From assembly GCA_905250125.1 (NCBI GenBank), contig CAJNOL010000869.1, forward strand, positions 33,661 through 97,660: 64,000 nt of DNA, in the 5' to 3' direction. The stretch comes from Rotaria sordida (Eukaryota; Rotifera; Eurotatoria; Philodinida; Philodinidae). Below are positions 24,901 through 36,146 of this stretch, in pieces (the first letter of the stretch is position 1; every line of letters begins with the position of its first letter). The notes under the pieces are model-generated. The model was not told the origin of the DNA, searched no databases, and saw nothing but the letters and a program-made list of their open reading frames with translations. Made by a program: the position numbers and the translations under genes.

Positions 24901-27070
24901 TAGTTTTTTTCTCCATCATGGTTGGATGGAACACGACTATTGACGTAGAAAGAAGCAATATTACTCACATTCAAAAGCAATTTGACAGCAATTAAAATTT
25001 TTTGTTTATTACCCTTATAATTAAAAAAAAATTATCTTAGGCTTTGTTGAATTTGCTTTTTGATATGCATGATATTGTTTTTTCTTATGTAAATGGTTGT
25101 GTCCCATCCAACCATGACGAAAAAAAAAGAAAACTAAGCGTTGACGAAATTTAGTAGTGAGGGTATGTAACAAACTGGAAACTTCTTCTCAATGTGTGTA
25201 CGCTACTGGCAGCGCATATTTTTAATTAGTTAGTTTGATAGTGAGAGTCTTCATTTGATCCAACTGTGATCAATCTCCTAAGATTACAGTATATGATCTT
25301 TTACTCTAAGCTATATAATGGTTGTGTTGTTTTTCTTTACTATGTAATGCTTTTAAAAACAAAGTATGAGCCGATAAACAAAAAAAACCGTGAAGCCTTT
25401 TGTGCAAGTATGTCAACATGATAGTCCTTGGTTTGCAAAAAGTTACTCTTTATGATTAGTTTCCAATTTCAGAAAAAAATTCTAATTTTTTTCTGATTTT
25501 AAAAACAAGAATTTCTGATTTTTAAGTTTTTCATCTAGAAACTCTGGTGAAAATACCAGAAGCGAGTCTTTTCTTCATGCTTCACAGAAAGAACAAGCAA
25601 AAATGCATGTGTGATTCAGACGGAAGAAAAGAAAATGAGTTATTATCTAATTCAAAAATAAATAAACAATTCTGAAAAAGTGAAATTTCAATGGGCAAAA
25701 ACTGACGCATAAAAATTACAATGAGCAAATCTCCAAATGAAATGGGCAATTGCCCATTTGCCCCTCCCTTGACTACGCCACTGTGTGTTAAATAATAAAT
25801 TGAGTAATATTTAAACATTCTCGTTGATCAACCCTAAATTGGACAGAGAAAATTCCAAAAAAATAGCGAAAAAAATTGTGGATTTTTTCGAAATTGTCAA
25901 TTGCAATGGCTTCATTGTTCTTATATTATTTTTATAATAGATAAATGTAAGAGAGTAAACAAATATATAGAAAGATAGAGAATTTCAAGTGCTATCAGAA
26001 TATATAATTACTCTTTCAAAACAAACATTCTACGGTGATGCAAAATCTAAAAAACTTAATTTGATTACAATGACAAAATCATGTCTGTGGGAATCTGGAC
26101 ATCAGTGTGTCTTCATTATATTCAATTTATGTTGATCATTCAAAAGTGAAAACCAAAATACAAATATACAGGAGTAATAGAGAATTTTACGCGCTTTCCG
26201 AATACGGTATTATTATTTTAGAAATATGCTATTATAGTAACGATATATTCAAAATAAGGTGGCTAACTTTTGCTTTTCGGGAGTATATATAGCATTGTAG
26301 TATACGTATTAGAAAAATTGTAATGAAGAATTAAAAAATATTGGGAGAATGTATAAGAGAATTCGGGTACGAGTAACAGAATATAAACTTGCAATATGAA
26401 TACTAGAATTGTATATTCCCTGGAGGAAAGAACGTTCTTTTTGATTACACAGAATTCTAAGTAGAATTTAAACAGACTAGAACGGAAGATGTCATCTCTG
26501 TTAATACAGAATTCTGCAGAATTCTACAAAATTCTAAGCAGAATTGGAACAGACGTGAACGAAATGCATTGTCTTGGGTGACACATAATTCTACATGATT
26601 GTATGCAGAATTTAAACAGAGTAGAAAGGAATACGTTGTGTTTGATAACACAGAATTCTACAGAATGCTTAGCAGAATTTAAACACACCAGTATGGAATA
26701 TGTTGTCTTTAAAAAAAATATAAGTCCACAGAAATCTGAATTCTTTTTGGTAGGGATTCTGCAATTGTCAGAATTCTGTTTTAAATTCTGCTGCTATTAT
26801 TAAATTTTTCATCAGAATTTTATTTTTCTCCTGGAGATATACCATTGTAGTGTGCCTGTTGAAAGTTTATGTTCTGTTAGTGATAACAGAATTCAAAGTG
26901 TAGCGATTAGTAATTTATTTGCTAATGGGAATATATCTTAGGGAATGAATCCATTGTTTACCGATTGAATTTTTAAATTCTGAATTCTGCTTGGGAAAAA
27001 TTCTGTAACCCTCCCACCTCCCCTCACACATTCATAGTTACACTCACACCCACACCCATACCCAACCAGT
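21960..27070. mobile_element. Large palindromic foldback repeat with a hAT insertion
   Basis: Left half (about 22026-23590) and right half (about 25885-27010) are inverted copies. The inner arms (23155-23590 against 25885-26295) are nearly identical, e.g. GAAAGCGCGTAAAATTCTC inverted as GAGAATTTTACGCGCTTTC. Outer arms are tandem arrays of a unit of about 66 bp rich in GAATTCTG: several copies at 22026-22410 and 22585-22870, and inverted copies at 26450-26700. The right border is CA-rich (27001-27070), mirroring TG hairpin 1 at the left. No transposase was recognised. The loop holds the hAT-like element described separately. Best described as a foldback element; borders are approximate. Confidence 0.7.
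23715..25791. mobile_element. hAT-like non-autonomous element with 8-bp target duplication
   Basis: The element 23723-25783 starts CAGCGGCGTAACCAGG and ends with the inverse of CAGTGGCGTAGTCAAGG. It is flanked by the 8-bp repeat TGTGTTAA at 23715-23722 and 25784-25791, the target length of hAT transposases. No transposase frame is seen. Inside, about 24740-25290 forms another imperfect palindrome (TCATGGTTGGATGG inverted as CCATCCAACCATGA). Length 2061 bp. Confidence 0.82.
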
Positions 27071-27459
27071 TCTTATCAGAGAACTGTTCAAACGGTTCGA
27101 TTTTTGTCATAAGACTCTTTTTAACTGTTCCCATCTGATCTCAACTTAAGTGCAAGAGGGATCATAGATCTATTCAATATCCATATCATTCAGTGTCAAT
27201 ACTATTCAATACCAAAATGAATATTTCTATTCAATACGGATACCATTGAATAGTGAATGGGTATTGCTATTCAATACCAATATACTATTGAATAGCTTAT
27301 GTGTATCGGTATTGTGACAGCTGTTATTGTCGATGATTGCTAAATGTTGTTTTAATTGCAACCAGCTTTTTCTCCCGTTGAATAAAGCAAACAGAACGTC
27401 GTAGCCTTGCAAAGAAGAGAAACAAGCACATCATTCTACCACCATTCAATTCAATTCAA

Positions 27460-27525
27460 GTGAGTAAGTATCACGTCCGTAGTTATAGTGTCGAACTCAT
27501 TTTTTTCTCCGTTTTCACAAATTAG
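27460..27525 (+). other. Likely 5'-UTR intron of the EF-hand gene
   Basis: CAA|GTGAGTAAG donor near 27460 and a pyrimidine-rich CACAAATTAG acceptor ending 27525, eleven bases before the ATG. Size (66 bp) matches other introns here. Confidence 0.45.
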
Positions 27526-27535
27526 CTGTATTACA

Positions 27536-27805
27536 ATGAGTGCCGGACGAGAACTAAGTCAAGAAGAAATGTTGGAGATCAATCGTTCATTTCGAGAATT
27601 CGATCAAAACCACAATGATTATATAAGCAGGGATGAAATCAAAGAATGTTTGAAAAAAGCAAATGTAAGAGCATTGGATTCAATAGTTGAGCATTCTCTA
27701 AACCAAATGGATAAAAGTGGAGATGGAAAAGTGAGTTATGCTGAATATTTGAAGTTTATGATGGCTGTCTATCTTGGCGAACACAACGATTTAAAACGAG
27801 AATAA
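27536..27805 (+). CDS. Small two-EF-hand calcium-binding protein
   Basis: 89 aa. The ATG at 27536 is chosen because upstream in-frame sequence lacks an ATG and contains a splice acceptor. Two EF-hands: loop 1 at residues 23-34 (DQNHNDYISRDE) and loop 2 at 59-70 (DKSGDGKVSYAE), both with acidic position 1 and Glu at position 12, each followed by a hydrophobic helix. Length and spacing match half of a calmodulin. No signal peptide, so probably cytosolic calcium sensor or buffer. AATAAA at 27951-27956. The specific partner cannot be told from sequence. Confidence 0.85.
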   Translation: MSAGRELSQEEMLEINRSFREFDQNHNDYISRDEIKECLKKANVRALDSIVEHSLNQMDKSGDGKVSYAEYLKFMMAVYLGEHNDLKRE

Positions 27806-29406
27806 ATTGGTACAGTTATGGTCGATGAAAACTTTTAAGCTTTTAACTTTGAAATAACTAACTAGTAGTGTTCATACAAGAAGTTTAACAATATTTTAAC
27901 CCTTCTTTATCTTACTTATCCCTTAGTATTTTAAAATTTTATAATCTTATAATAAACAAAGTAGCTTGATAGTACTTCTTCTAAACAAAAACCTTATCAA
28001 AATTGACCTTGAAAGGTATCTATACTTGATTATTTAGCAATTATCACATTAAGCTCAAACAAAGAAAATCAAATTGCTAAAGCAATAACAAATTACATTC
28101 TAATTTGTCCTTCGAATGCTTCTCATCAACATTCTCATTTTTAGTTTGTTCAGTTTTGTTTTCAAGTAAGTTCTCTAGCCAAGGAGCCAGGATTTGGGTA
28201 GATGTAGATATGTGAATGTATGGATGTTGGCGTGTGAGGATGTCTGTATCGTCGTTGTTAGATCATTGAATGCAGGTGCATTTAAAATAACTATCTACGC
28301 TCACGTCCACACCTGCATCATGTTTCGTCGATATATTCTGTCTTCAATTTATTAAAGTCGGTTTGTATCTCATTGACTTGTTTATGAGCTTTAATTTTCA
28401 AATATTTTGATATTAATAGTAAAATACCAAAATAGTATTAATAATATGGTTGATATCATCAAGCTCAAGAAGTTTTCGAAAAAATTTTTACATAAAAAAT
28501 TACTTGTCTGGATCCTCGATTCGAATTGTATGAATGAATAGTAAACGTATAATAATGGTTTTTAGTGGTATCATTGAGACAAAATGTTGAAGTGTGTTTG
28601 TATAATGTATGATTTTAATGATAGCGTTCATATTCATGCATTGTGTTGGTCGTATACAAACATTTCAACAATGAATCGTTTGTTTCCATGATAATCGTAC
28701 TCTTATGGGTTCGGTTTCCAATATTGTTTTTGTACTTGCGCCTGTCGCTGAATGCATGAAACATTCATAAGATTTGTCGTTAAAATAAAATAGCCATAGA
28801 TCATTTTTAATATTCATAATACTTGGCTGTGAATTTTCTGATCAGATCACTTCAGATTTGTTGTAGAGGTCTTTGGTGATACCTTAGACATTAGAAATCC
28901 AAGGTGCATAAAATAATGGTACACTCATCGAGTATTCACAACATTGTACAGTGTGGATAAAAGTGTGTTTCCATAGAGGTAATGCTATAATTTCAAATAA
29001 CATCAACAATAAATTTTATATCAAATTAAAAAATGAAAAATCTTCTTAGGGTGTGGGTCTGTATTTCGCCTTCACTCACACCTACACCCACACCCTTCAT
29101 GATTTTTATCTTTTACCTTCAACCTTAAAGGGTCTGAAGAATTGAGAAATTAAAGCTTTGTAGAGAATTTTATATACTATCGACATCGCAGATTGTGATA
29201 GACAAGCGGATACGCTCTCTTTTCATTTCATAACGGACTATGATAGATGTGATCATGTCTCTGTTTACGATTAAAGGCACTTCATCGTGTTTCACATTTT
29301 AATTCGGTAGATATTACGCTAAAACCTTTTTAGGAATAACTATATTTTTTTTTGAAATAAACGACAAGTCGCAAAAGAACACAATCCTGTCCCACACAGT
29401 TTTTCT
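27806..29406. other. Intergenic region with one TG/CA hairpin
   Basis: AT-rich. Besides the hairpin at 29048-29097, a diverged TG-rich then CA-rich pair at about 28195-28320 (GTGTGAGGATG ... CACGTCCACACC) may be an older relative. No gene seen. Confidence 0.5.
29048..29097. repeat. TG/CA hairpin 2
   Basis: AGGGTGTGGGT, a loop of about 20 nt, then CACCTACACCCACACCCT. Arms are reverse complements; the loop shares nothing with the other hairpins. Confidence 0.8.
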
Positions 29407-30393
29407 TTACTCATTTTGTTCTTTATGTTCTTCCTGTTCTTCTTGTCCTTCCAATCCTTTTTGTTCTTCTTGTCCTTCCAGTCCTTCCTGTTCTTCTTGT
29501 TCTTCCTGTTTATCATCGGCAGTGTCTTTGCCCCAGTCATACACAGGAATACAATTCGGAGCAGTTGAACATGAATTACAGGTTCCACCATATTCACGTG
29601 GCAATTGATCAGAATCAATATGTTGTAATAATAACGTTGATGTTCCAGGACCTTTTTTAATGACAATTATTTTTGTTTTCGTTACAGGATCAAACCAATG
29701 TTTCACTAAATTCCAAAGAGTAGGAAAAATTGCTGGTGGATTTATAATCAACATTTGTCCTAGACGTTCAGGATAATAGTTTTCATCGATATAAAGAGAT
29801 TGTTTAAATAGAGGAAGTACTTTTCTTAAGTTCAATTTACAACCGTGTAAATCCGTAATCATAGCAAAAGTTTCCACATGTTTTCCTAATTGTCGACTAC
29901 GTTCTCTTGCTAATTGACAATAGTATTCAAGCCAATAAATATGACATTGGACTAGATCCTCTGATGTAAACATTTTCAATATTTTATTCACGTGAATTAG
30001 ACCCGATTTCTCAATATACAATGGTCGATGAGCTTTTGTATAGCCGTGTTGAGCATTCGGAACAACTTTTCCAAGAAGTTCCATTCGAGATGACATGGGT
30101 GCATGTTCAAGAATCGAATCAACGTTATTGTCTATTCGCCATTGTATCATTTCCACAAGAGATTTGATCGTATGTGTTACATTCCATTTTCTAGCACGAA
30201 GAAATCTGTGCAATTCATAGCGCCATTCATTTTCTTCTTGTTCACTATCAAATTGAGTCTTTAAAGGTAAATTAAATTTATATTGAAGATAAGATGTATG
30301 TTTTGATTTTAATTCATTGTAAACGGTATCAAATTTTTTCTGCTGCTCGATATTTAATTGATTAATATCAAACAATGGACTACTGACAACCAT
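29407..30393 (-). CDS. CRAL-TRIO (SEC14-like) lipid-binding protein
   Basis: 328 aa, single exon, ATG at 30393 (upstream in-frame codons are not ATG). Residues about 45-90 are the CRAL-TRIO N-terminal helices (ELHRFLRARKWNVTHTI). Residues 105-272 form the lipid-binding fold: RPLYIEKSGLI, AMITDLHGCKL, YYPERLGQMLIINPPAIFPT, WFDPVTKTKIIVI and LPREYGGTC, all typical SEC14 landmarks. The tail from 295 is a low-complexity Glu/Gln/Gly repeat (EEQEGLEGQEEQ). Family members move phosphatidylinositol or other hydrophobic ligands between membranes; the ligand here is unknown. No signal peptide; cytosolic. Confidence 0.88.
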   Translation of the reverse strand: MVVSSPLFDINQLNIEQQKKFDTVYNELKSKHTSYLQYKFNLPLKTQFDSEQEENEWRYELHRFLRARKWNVTHTIKSLVEMIQWRIDNNVDSILEHAPMSSRMELLGKVVPNAQHGYTKAHRPLYIEKSGLIHVNKILKMFTSEDLVQCHIYWLEYYCQLARERSRQLGKHVETFAMITDLHGCKLNLRKVLPLFKQSLYIDENYYPERLGQMLIINPPAIFPTLWNLVKHWFDPVTKTKIIVIKKGPGTSTLLLQHIDSDQLPREYGGTCNSCSTAPNCIPVYDWGKDTADDKQEEQEEQEGLEGQEEQKGLEGQEEQEEHKEQNE

Positions 30394-30405
30394 CGTTGTA
30401 CACAA

Positions 30406-32298
30406 TGATCTTAATATTCTTTATAATTATTGCAGTTCTTAGTGAAAATATTGATATGTTGATATGCACCTTGTCACCTGGAATGCTTGTAATGAAGTAA
30501 ATCTAACAAAAACGAAATAAAAGAAAAAAGAAAAAAAGAAAGATAAATCGCATGTGCGTGATAAGATAGCTGGATGTTTATTACATTTGACGTCAGATGT
30601 TTAACTGACTGAGAATGAATTTTGTCTCAAAAATACCAAATAGCCATGAAATGTGTCTAACGTTCTTTCTTGTCTGAATGTTATATCAACACTTGTTAAG
30701 GCTGTTCTATCATAGAACCCTGGTTAGCATATGAGGATGAAAGGCGGAAAAAATATGAGCAGATAGTGTATGCTACTTTTAAACTTCACCATTTTTCCGA
30801 TGAATGGCGCGACATTACCTGAGGTTTCTGACAAGCTAAAAGATTAGTTATCCGACCTGACGACTGGCTCGATCTCCGATGACTACTCTACGGGCTTCTG
30901 GTCTCTCCCTCTCGTCCATAGAAAAGAGGTTGGCTTATAAATACACACGGTTTTTTCCTACTATCTAATGGCACGTGGAAGACGAAGTGAAATACTGCTT
31001 GCTTCACCTGTGTTCATTATCTTATAAAACTGATAGCGATATAGATAGTTGTTCGTTCGTCGAAGCAGCAAGAAATTTCTATTTACACATTTGAGTTAAA
31101 TGTTATGAGTGAGAAAAGATGAGATCATCACGAAGTTACAGCAACCCACTATTTATCATATGATACAACTTTGAAGCAAGATCAAAACGTACTCTTACTC
31201 ATGCCCTAATCTGCAGTTTATTTCTAATTAAATTCATCACGTACCTATAAATTTAATGCAACTATCACACTTTCGACAGGTTGTATCGATTTTTTATAAA
31301 TAAATATCATTCAAACAGTAACAAAATTCCATCATTCTTAGTCTAGATTTTTGCTTAGTTTAGTTTTCTTTGTCCACTCATTTTGTAATTCGATAGCCGA
31401 TTGAACTTTATCTTGGATGATCCACTCTTTGATGTTGTCCATCAATAAAAAATAGAGGAGACTTGTCTTGTGAACGGCAACTCTTTTCAATATAATCTGT
31501 CGTGTGCAATTGATAACGATAGCAATGGAATATCTTGCGCACAACAGATTTGACCCGTTGATAAAAAGATCATAGTCCAAGAACAAATGATAAAGCTTTC
31601 AATGACGTTATAAATTATCTAATATCTTCAATGTAGGTATATCATAGACGGCCAAACCTGAATGTATGAGAACATTGAGGATTAATAATCATAATATAAC
31701 ATTCGCTTACCGATGAGTAGATTGGTAACAATAATGGCCAAGATAATTTCCCGTGAGAATGTAGATAAAATAGATGACAGGATAAAGCATCACACCTTGA
31801 CTTGATAGTGTGTATAGATGTGCTTACGCCAGAAAAGTGAGCCACATGAAGAGCAACCTGGTGGAACCCTAAATAATGGACGGCAAGTCTTATCGAATCG
31901 ACATATCACCATGCGTACACAATTGAGATTTGTTCAGATAAATTGTTTGCTAATTGGAAATGAACGTTCCTTCTTACTTCTCACACAAAATATGTTATTT
32001 TCTAGAAATTCTTTCTATCTATCCACAATATTAAACACATCTCTCTATTAGAGATATCCATAGATGATTGCCTTAGAATATGATCCGAAAATCTTCTGTA
32101 ACATATCGACTTCTCTGTCTCATTGTCTGTGGTGGAGAGATTCAAATTTCTAACTATTTTGTCTAGCTTTCATTTGCGAGTCATGTTTTATCAAAAAATT
32201 GGAAACTATTAGACGTGGTGAATTCAGCCGAAATGAATGAATCATAATTATCAAGTAAAAATCATAACTCTATCAAGATGACATCGAGATTAAAATTG
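30406..32298. other. Intergenic region, nothing recognised
   Basis: Spacer between the CRAL-TRIO gene and the MITE at 32307. A minus-strand stretch at 31338-31586 is open but lacks an ATG start and any recognised domain. Confidence 0.45.
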
Positions 32299-32620
32299 AT
32301 GTCAATTAGGGGTGGCACTTTATCTTTATTTTACTTTGAAAAAGTAAAGTAAAGTAAAGTTCTATACTTTACTTTATCCGGTAAAGTAAAGTTGGGTCAC
32401 TTTACTTTACTGGGTAAAGTAAAACTCGACAAAAATATTTTTCACAGATAGATAAAAAAAACATACTTTCTCAACTTTACTTTTTGCAAATAAAGTGGTA
32501 AAGTACTTTACTTTACTGGTAAAGTAAAGTTCAATTACTTTACTTTACCGGGTAAAGTAAAGTTGAGTAACTTTACTTTACTTGTTAAAGTAAAGATAAA
32601 GTGCCACCCCTAATGTCAAT
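32299..32620. mobile_element. hAT-type MITE built of ACTTTA repeats
   Basis: Element 32307-32612 begins TAGGGGTGGCACTTTATC and ends with the exact inverse. It is flanked by the 8-bp duplication ATGTCAAT (32299-32306, 32613-32620). TIR and target length indicate a hAT transposase. The interior is a run of TACTTTACTTTAC and its inverse GTAAAGTAAAGTA, often separated by CCGG or TGGG, so the 306 bp can fold on itself many ways. No ORF. Confidence 0.9.
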
Positions 32621-33565
32621 CGATGCCGAATTCGAGAATTTCACTGAACATACTAATCGAATCGGTGGGATAGCGACAAAAATAAACATATCTATGCAAC
32701 ATGGTCTGATTTCATGATGTTAACTTTGCAAAAGATGTTAAAGAAGAGTATGGCAACTTTTGTAAAAGGACGGGGGCGCATAAGAAGCAGAATCGATCCA
32801 TTAGGACTTTTTCGGGGTAACCCTATTGAATCGTATGTCATTCAAAAGAACATGTTAAAATTAACACTTTGATACTATTTTCATGGGGTTTCGATCGAAG
32901 TTTTGAAGCAAAAAGGTATTTACAAAGTTACTCGTTTTTGTGCACTAATCTAACTGATTTTCATCCTCTGTCTGCATTAAATATAGATCATTTATAATCA
33001 TCTTGTAGAGCAAAATTTGCTGCATCTTTTGGTATATGACACTTAAGAAAACAATCAACCGATGAGGAATTCTAATAGTCAATATTATAAATTTATCATG
33101 ATGGGAAAATGCATATAAAATGAAAATACCTCTCAGACCGAGTGTCTCTTCAGAAATCAATTTAGCAAAAAGAAATTACAGGAAAAAATACATAGAACTA
33201 CGTAAAAATTTTCGGGCTTTCTTTTTAAACTAATTAGAACACTGTCTTGTGGGGGGGGGGGAGGAGGTGCCAGATTTGTTGACTTATCCGGCGGCGTCCT
33301 TAGTCAGCTTTTACTTTCTGTTCTCCTTCTTTCTGTCAACGAGTCACATTTTTTCTTTTCTTGATCATGCACGTCATACATGACATTTTTCTGATTCATT
33401 TTGTCATTTTCTCTTTTTATCGACGCAATTTCGATCATGACGCTCGTTTTGTGGGCGACACATCAATATTACTCATTGCAAAAAAAAACTTTGAACGTAA
33501 TAAATACTCAGAGACCTTTAACGTCGATATATTAATTGTAAATTTCTAACGTATATTATCGACAA
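32621..33565. other. Intergenic region
   Basis: No gene recognised. A G-run (ten G) occurs at 33251-33260, and a TGTAGAGC motif at 33004-33011 recalls the small hairpin motif near 48.2 and 51.9 kb. Confidence 0.4.
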
Positions 33566-33869
33566 ATGGGCAATAGCAGCAGTAAGAAGCACAATAAATC
33601 TGGCAAGTATTTTTCATTATCTGAGAGCAATTAATTAATGAAATATTTATTTAATGAATTATTTAGTTTATATTCCATCGGAAACAAAAAGGTCAAAGAA
33701 GCGTACGTATCACTCGTCAACTATGACAAATCAATCCACAGCGATGGCGTCAATAATGGCGGCCAATTCAGCAGCTCAATCAGCAGCAATGTCGGCGACG
33801 ATAGCCAGTTCATCGGCAGCCTGTTGTAATACTGGTGCTTGTAGTACGGGTGGTGCATGTGGATGTTAA
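33566..33869 (+). CDS. Small Ser/Ala/Cys-rich protein with putative N-myristoylation
   Basis: Two exons proposed: 33566-33602 and 33667-33869. The ATG opens MGNSSSKKHNKS, a strong consensus for N-myristoylation with a following basic patch, which would anchor the protein to membranes. The intron would use a GC donor (G|GCAAGT) and a TTTAG acceptor, 64 bp, and joins in phase. The rest is basic (ETKRSKKRTYHSS), then Ala/Ser/Met-rich, ending with a Cys/Gly tail (CCNTGACSTGGACGC) that might be palmitoylated or bind metal. About 79 aa. No family recognised. A downstream ORF-only reading from the ATG at 33654 is the alternative. Confidence 0.5.
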
Positions 33870-35420
33870 TGACTTATTTCTTGTTCATTTGTATTATTCT
33901 GCTCAGTGTAAATTATAAATTTTATAATGAATGAGCACTCTTCAGACGTCGTTATAGACAAGAATATTCCACAATATAGATTGTTATAAGTTTTGCTTTG
34001 TCTGATATCAATCGATCGAATTCGATTTTTACTTTTTGAGAGAAAGAAATCAATGTTTTCGTATTAATTATCACAGACTAAAATTGTAAAGCTCTCTACA
34101 CAATGAATAACCGATCACATTATAGAGGAAATCCGATTGATCACATAAGTGAAACGATTTCGAACATGAAAGACAAACTCAAGAAATTCGTCGTTCAACT
34201 CTGTCTTGTATTAGTAATAGAATACTCATACATGGTGAATCGATCAATGAAGGAGTTTGATTGTATCTCAAGAAAAAAAATTTGACACTATTAGGAATAT
34301 AATAGACCTGATATATTCAATCTTTTAAGTTTAGCTCGCTGATCGACGAGAATTTTTGTCTACTCGAATGTCTTTAGATTTCTGAAAGAGAATGAAGTCA
34401 GAAAAATCACTTTAAACTTGAATGTGTCAATCACTCTCGTCTTCACTTCATCAACTTGAAAATGTCTCTTCTCTCAACAAGTTTGAATGATACAATGTTT
34501 TTATTGTATCGTTAATGCTCAGGAGTTTTGTAGGCAGCAAGAAGAAGATCAAGATGATTATGGTGGTTCTTCAGTGCTGTCACGAAACGATCACGGTTGG
34601 GAAGGGCGGAGCTGTATCCGAGAGATAATTTATTTCAAGAAGAATCACTTCGATGAACAAATGAAAATGTATCATTAATAGAATTAAGTGATATAATTAA
34701 AATAACTTTTTTGCAAATCGAAAAGGTCTTGATATCGATTTGGTAAGACATAATACAAGGTAAGAATGGTAGATTATTTACATTATACGTTTTGTTTTTC
34801 GACGTTATTCATCAATTGATTATGTGTGACTGGTTCAATCTGGTGTAGAGCCTTTATATATTGATTATTTTGACTTCAAAACTACACACACATGTTTACA
34901 ACCCTCGCCATATTGAAATAAAGCTCGAAAAAACAATTTTGAGATGCGTTTCCGTTCCTTGAAACGGAACGCTGACATCCCTACCAACATCCACACTCTC
35001 GACCAGTTTCAATCTGATTTAAAAACTAAATTTGTGACCGTCGCTATGTTAGGACGAAGGTTTGTTAGAAACATATAGTATTGGCAAACATATACCAGAG
35101 GAGTTCTTTTAATCTACAATATGTAAAACAAATCCATGTTATTATACGAGCTGAAATGGGTTTTTCTAATCTGTGCTTTTAATCGTCAATATGAACAAAA
35201 CTATGTTGGAAAAATGTTTGCAATTAGATAGAATAATTGCTTATTTTGTCTTTAACTCTTCCTACTCGAGAGGATGAATAAGAGGCTTCCCTTCACTAAC
35301 TCTCGCGTGTTTATTAGTAAAACAATTGTGTAAATTGCACGACTAGTCCTCAAACAAAAAAGAAGTAAATTATACGTTAAAAAATAATATCGACACGAGA
35401 AGGCTTTGTCTGAATGATGA
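33870..35420. other. Intergenic region with weak coding traces
   Basis: A 60-codon ATG-led frame at 34103-34285 (Asn/Lys-rich, one hydrophobic stretch) and an exon-like piece at 34525-34678 preceded by a CTCAG acceptor (Gln/Glu/Asp-rich start) could belong to an unrecognised gene, but neither shows a domain and the splice between them is not obvious. Confidence 0.3.
35310..35315 (-). terminator. Possible polyadenylation signal of the EEP gene
   Basis: TTTATT on plus (AATAAA on minus) about 105 bp beyond the stop of the hydrolase gene at 35421. Confidence 0.35.
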
Positions 35421-36146
35421 TTATTTTCTTTTGAGTTCCATAATTAATGGAAGATGATCTGATGATTTGTCCACGTCTGATGTACGATAACTCTTCAATT
35501 CAAACATTTCGATCGCTTTCTGATTCATAAAGATATAGTCGATCGTCATCGTAGGATTATTAGCCGGAAATGTCTTTGGGCACTGGTCACTTGGTAATTG
35601 CAAACCTCCTTCTGTCAGTAGCAATTGAATTGTTCGGCTATGTGGCTCGTCATTAAAATCACCAGCTAAAATGAATGGCTGGTTTTCAAGCCCGGTTCGT
35701 CGATAAAGTTCAATCGCGTCCTTCACCTGCATTTCTCGAAGACTTATAATTTCATGTTCGAGATGTATGACACCGAAGAAAAGTTCTTGGTCGTTGCTTA
35801 TCTTGAAAGAGACTATTCCCATCGATCGTGGTTCACCTTGGTCTCGTCCATCAAGATGTGCCTGAATAACAGTATCGAAGTAATGTGTTGATAAAATGGC
35901 ATTTCCATACTGTCCTCCTTGAAAGTTCATCGAAGGAATGAACATCATATGAGAAAAGTGTGCATGACGAGCAAGTTCGGATGATTGATCGATTTCAGCA
36001 CCTGATCGATGTGTGAACCTATCGACTTCTTGGAGTGCGACAAAGTCTGGCCGTTGTCGTTCGATTGTACGTGCTACATCAATGATTCCACGAGATGGTT
36101 CACGGCAAGCAGCAATATTGAATGTCATTATTTTAAGGTTTGCCAT
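35421..36146 (-). CDS. Endonuclease/exonuclease/phosphatase-family hydrolase
   Basis: 241 aa, single exon. ATG at 36146 chosen: the family fold starts right after it (LKIMTFNIAAC) and the longer frame lacks an upstream ATG. Metal and catalytic motifs of the EEP fold are complete: N10 in TFN, E40 in LQEVD, H in VIHLEHE, D/N in LAGDFNDEP, D in TIDYIF and the terminal SSDHLPL. These enzymes cleave phosphodiester or phosphomonoester bonds (DNA repair nucleases, inositol phosphatases, sphingomyelinases). Compact length without targeting sequence resembles bacterial-type members, so horizontal origin is possible. Substrate unknown. Confidence 0.87.
   Translation of the reverse strand: MANLKIMTFNIAACREPSRGIIDVARTIERQRPDFVALQEVDRFTHRSGAEIDQSSELARHAHFSHMMFIPSMNFQGGQYGNAILSTHYFDTVIQAHLDGRDQGEPRSMGIVSFKISNDQELFFGVIHLEHEIISLREMQVKDAIELYRRTGLENQPFILAGDFNDEPHSRTIQLLLTEGGLQLPSDQCPKTFPANNPTMTIDYIFMNQKAIEMFELKSYRTSDVDKSSDHLPLIMELKRK

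Noticed and set aside
29340-29666. Lys/Asn-rich minus ORF overlapping the CRAL-TRIO gene
   Set aside because: Frame-shifted shadow of the Glu/Gln repeat tail.
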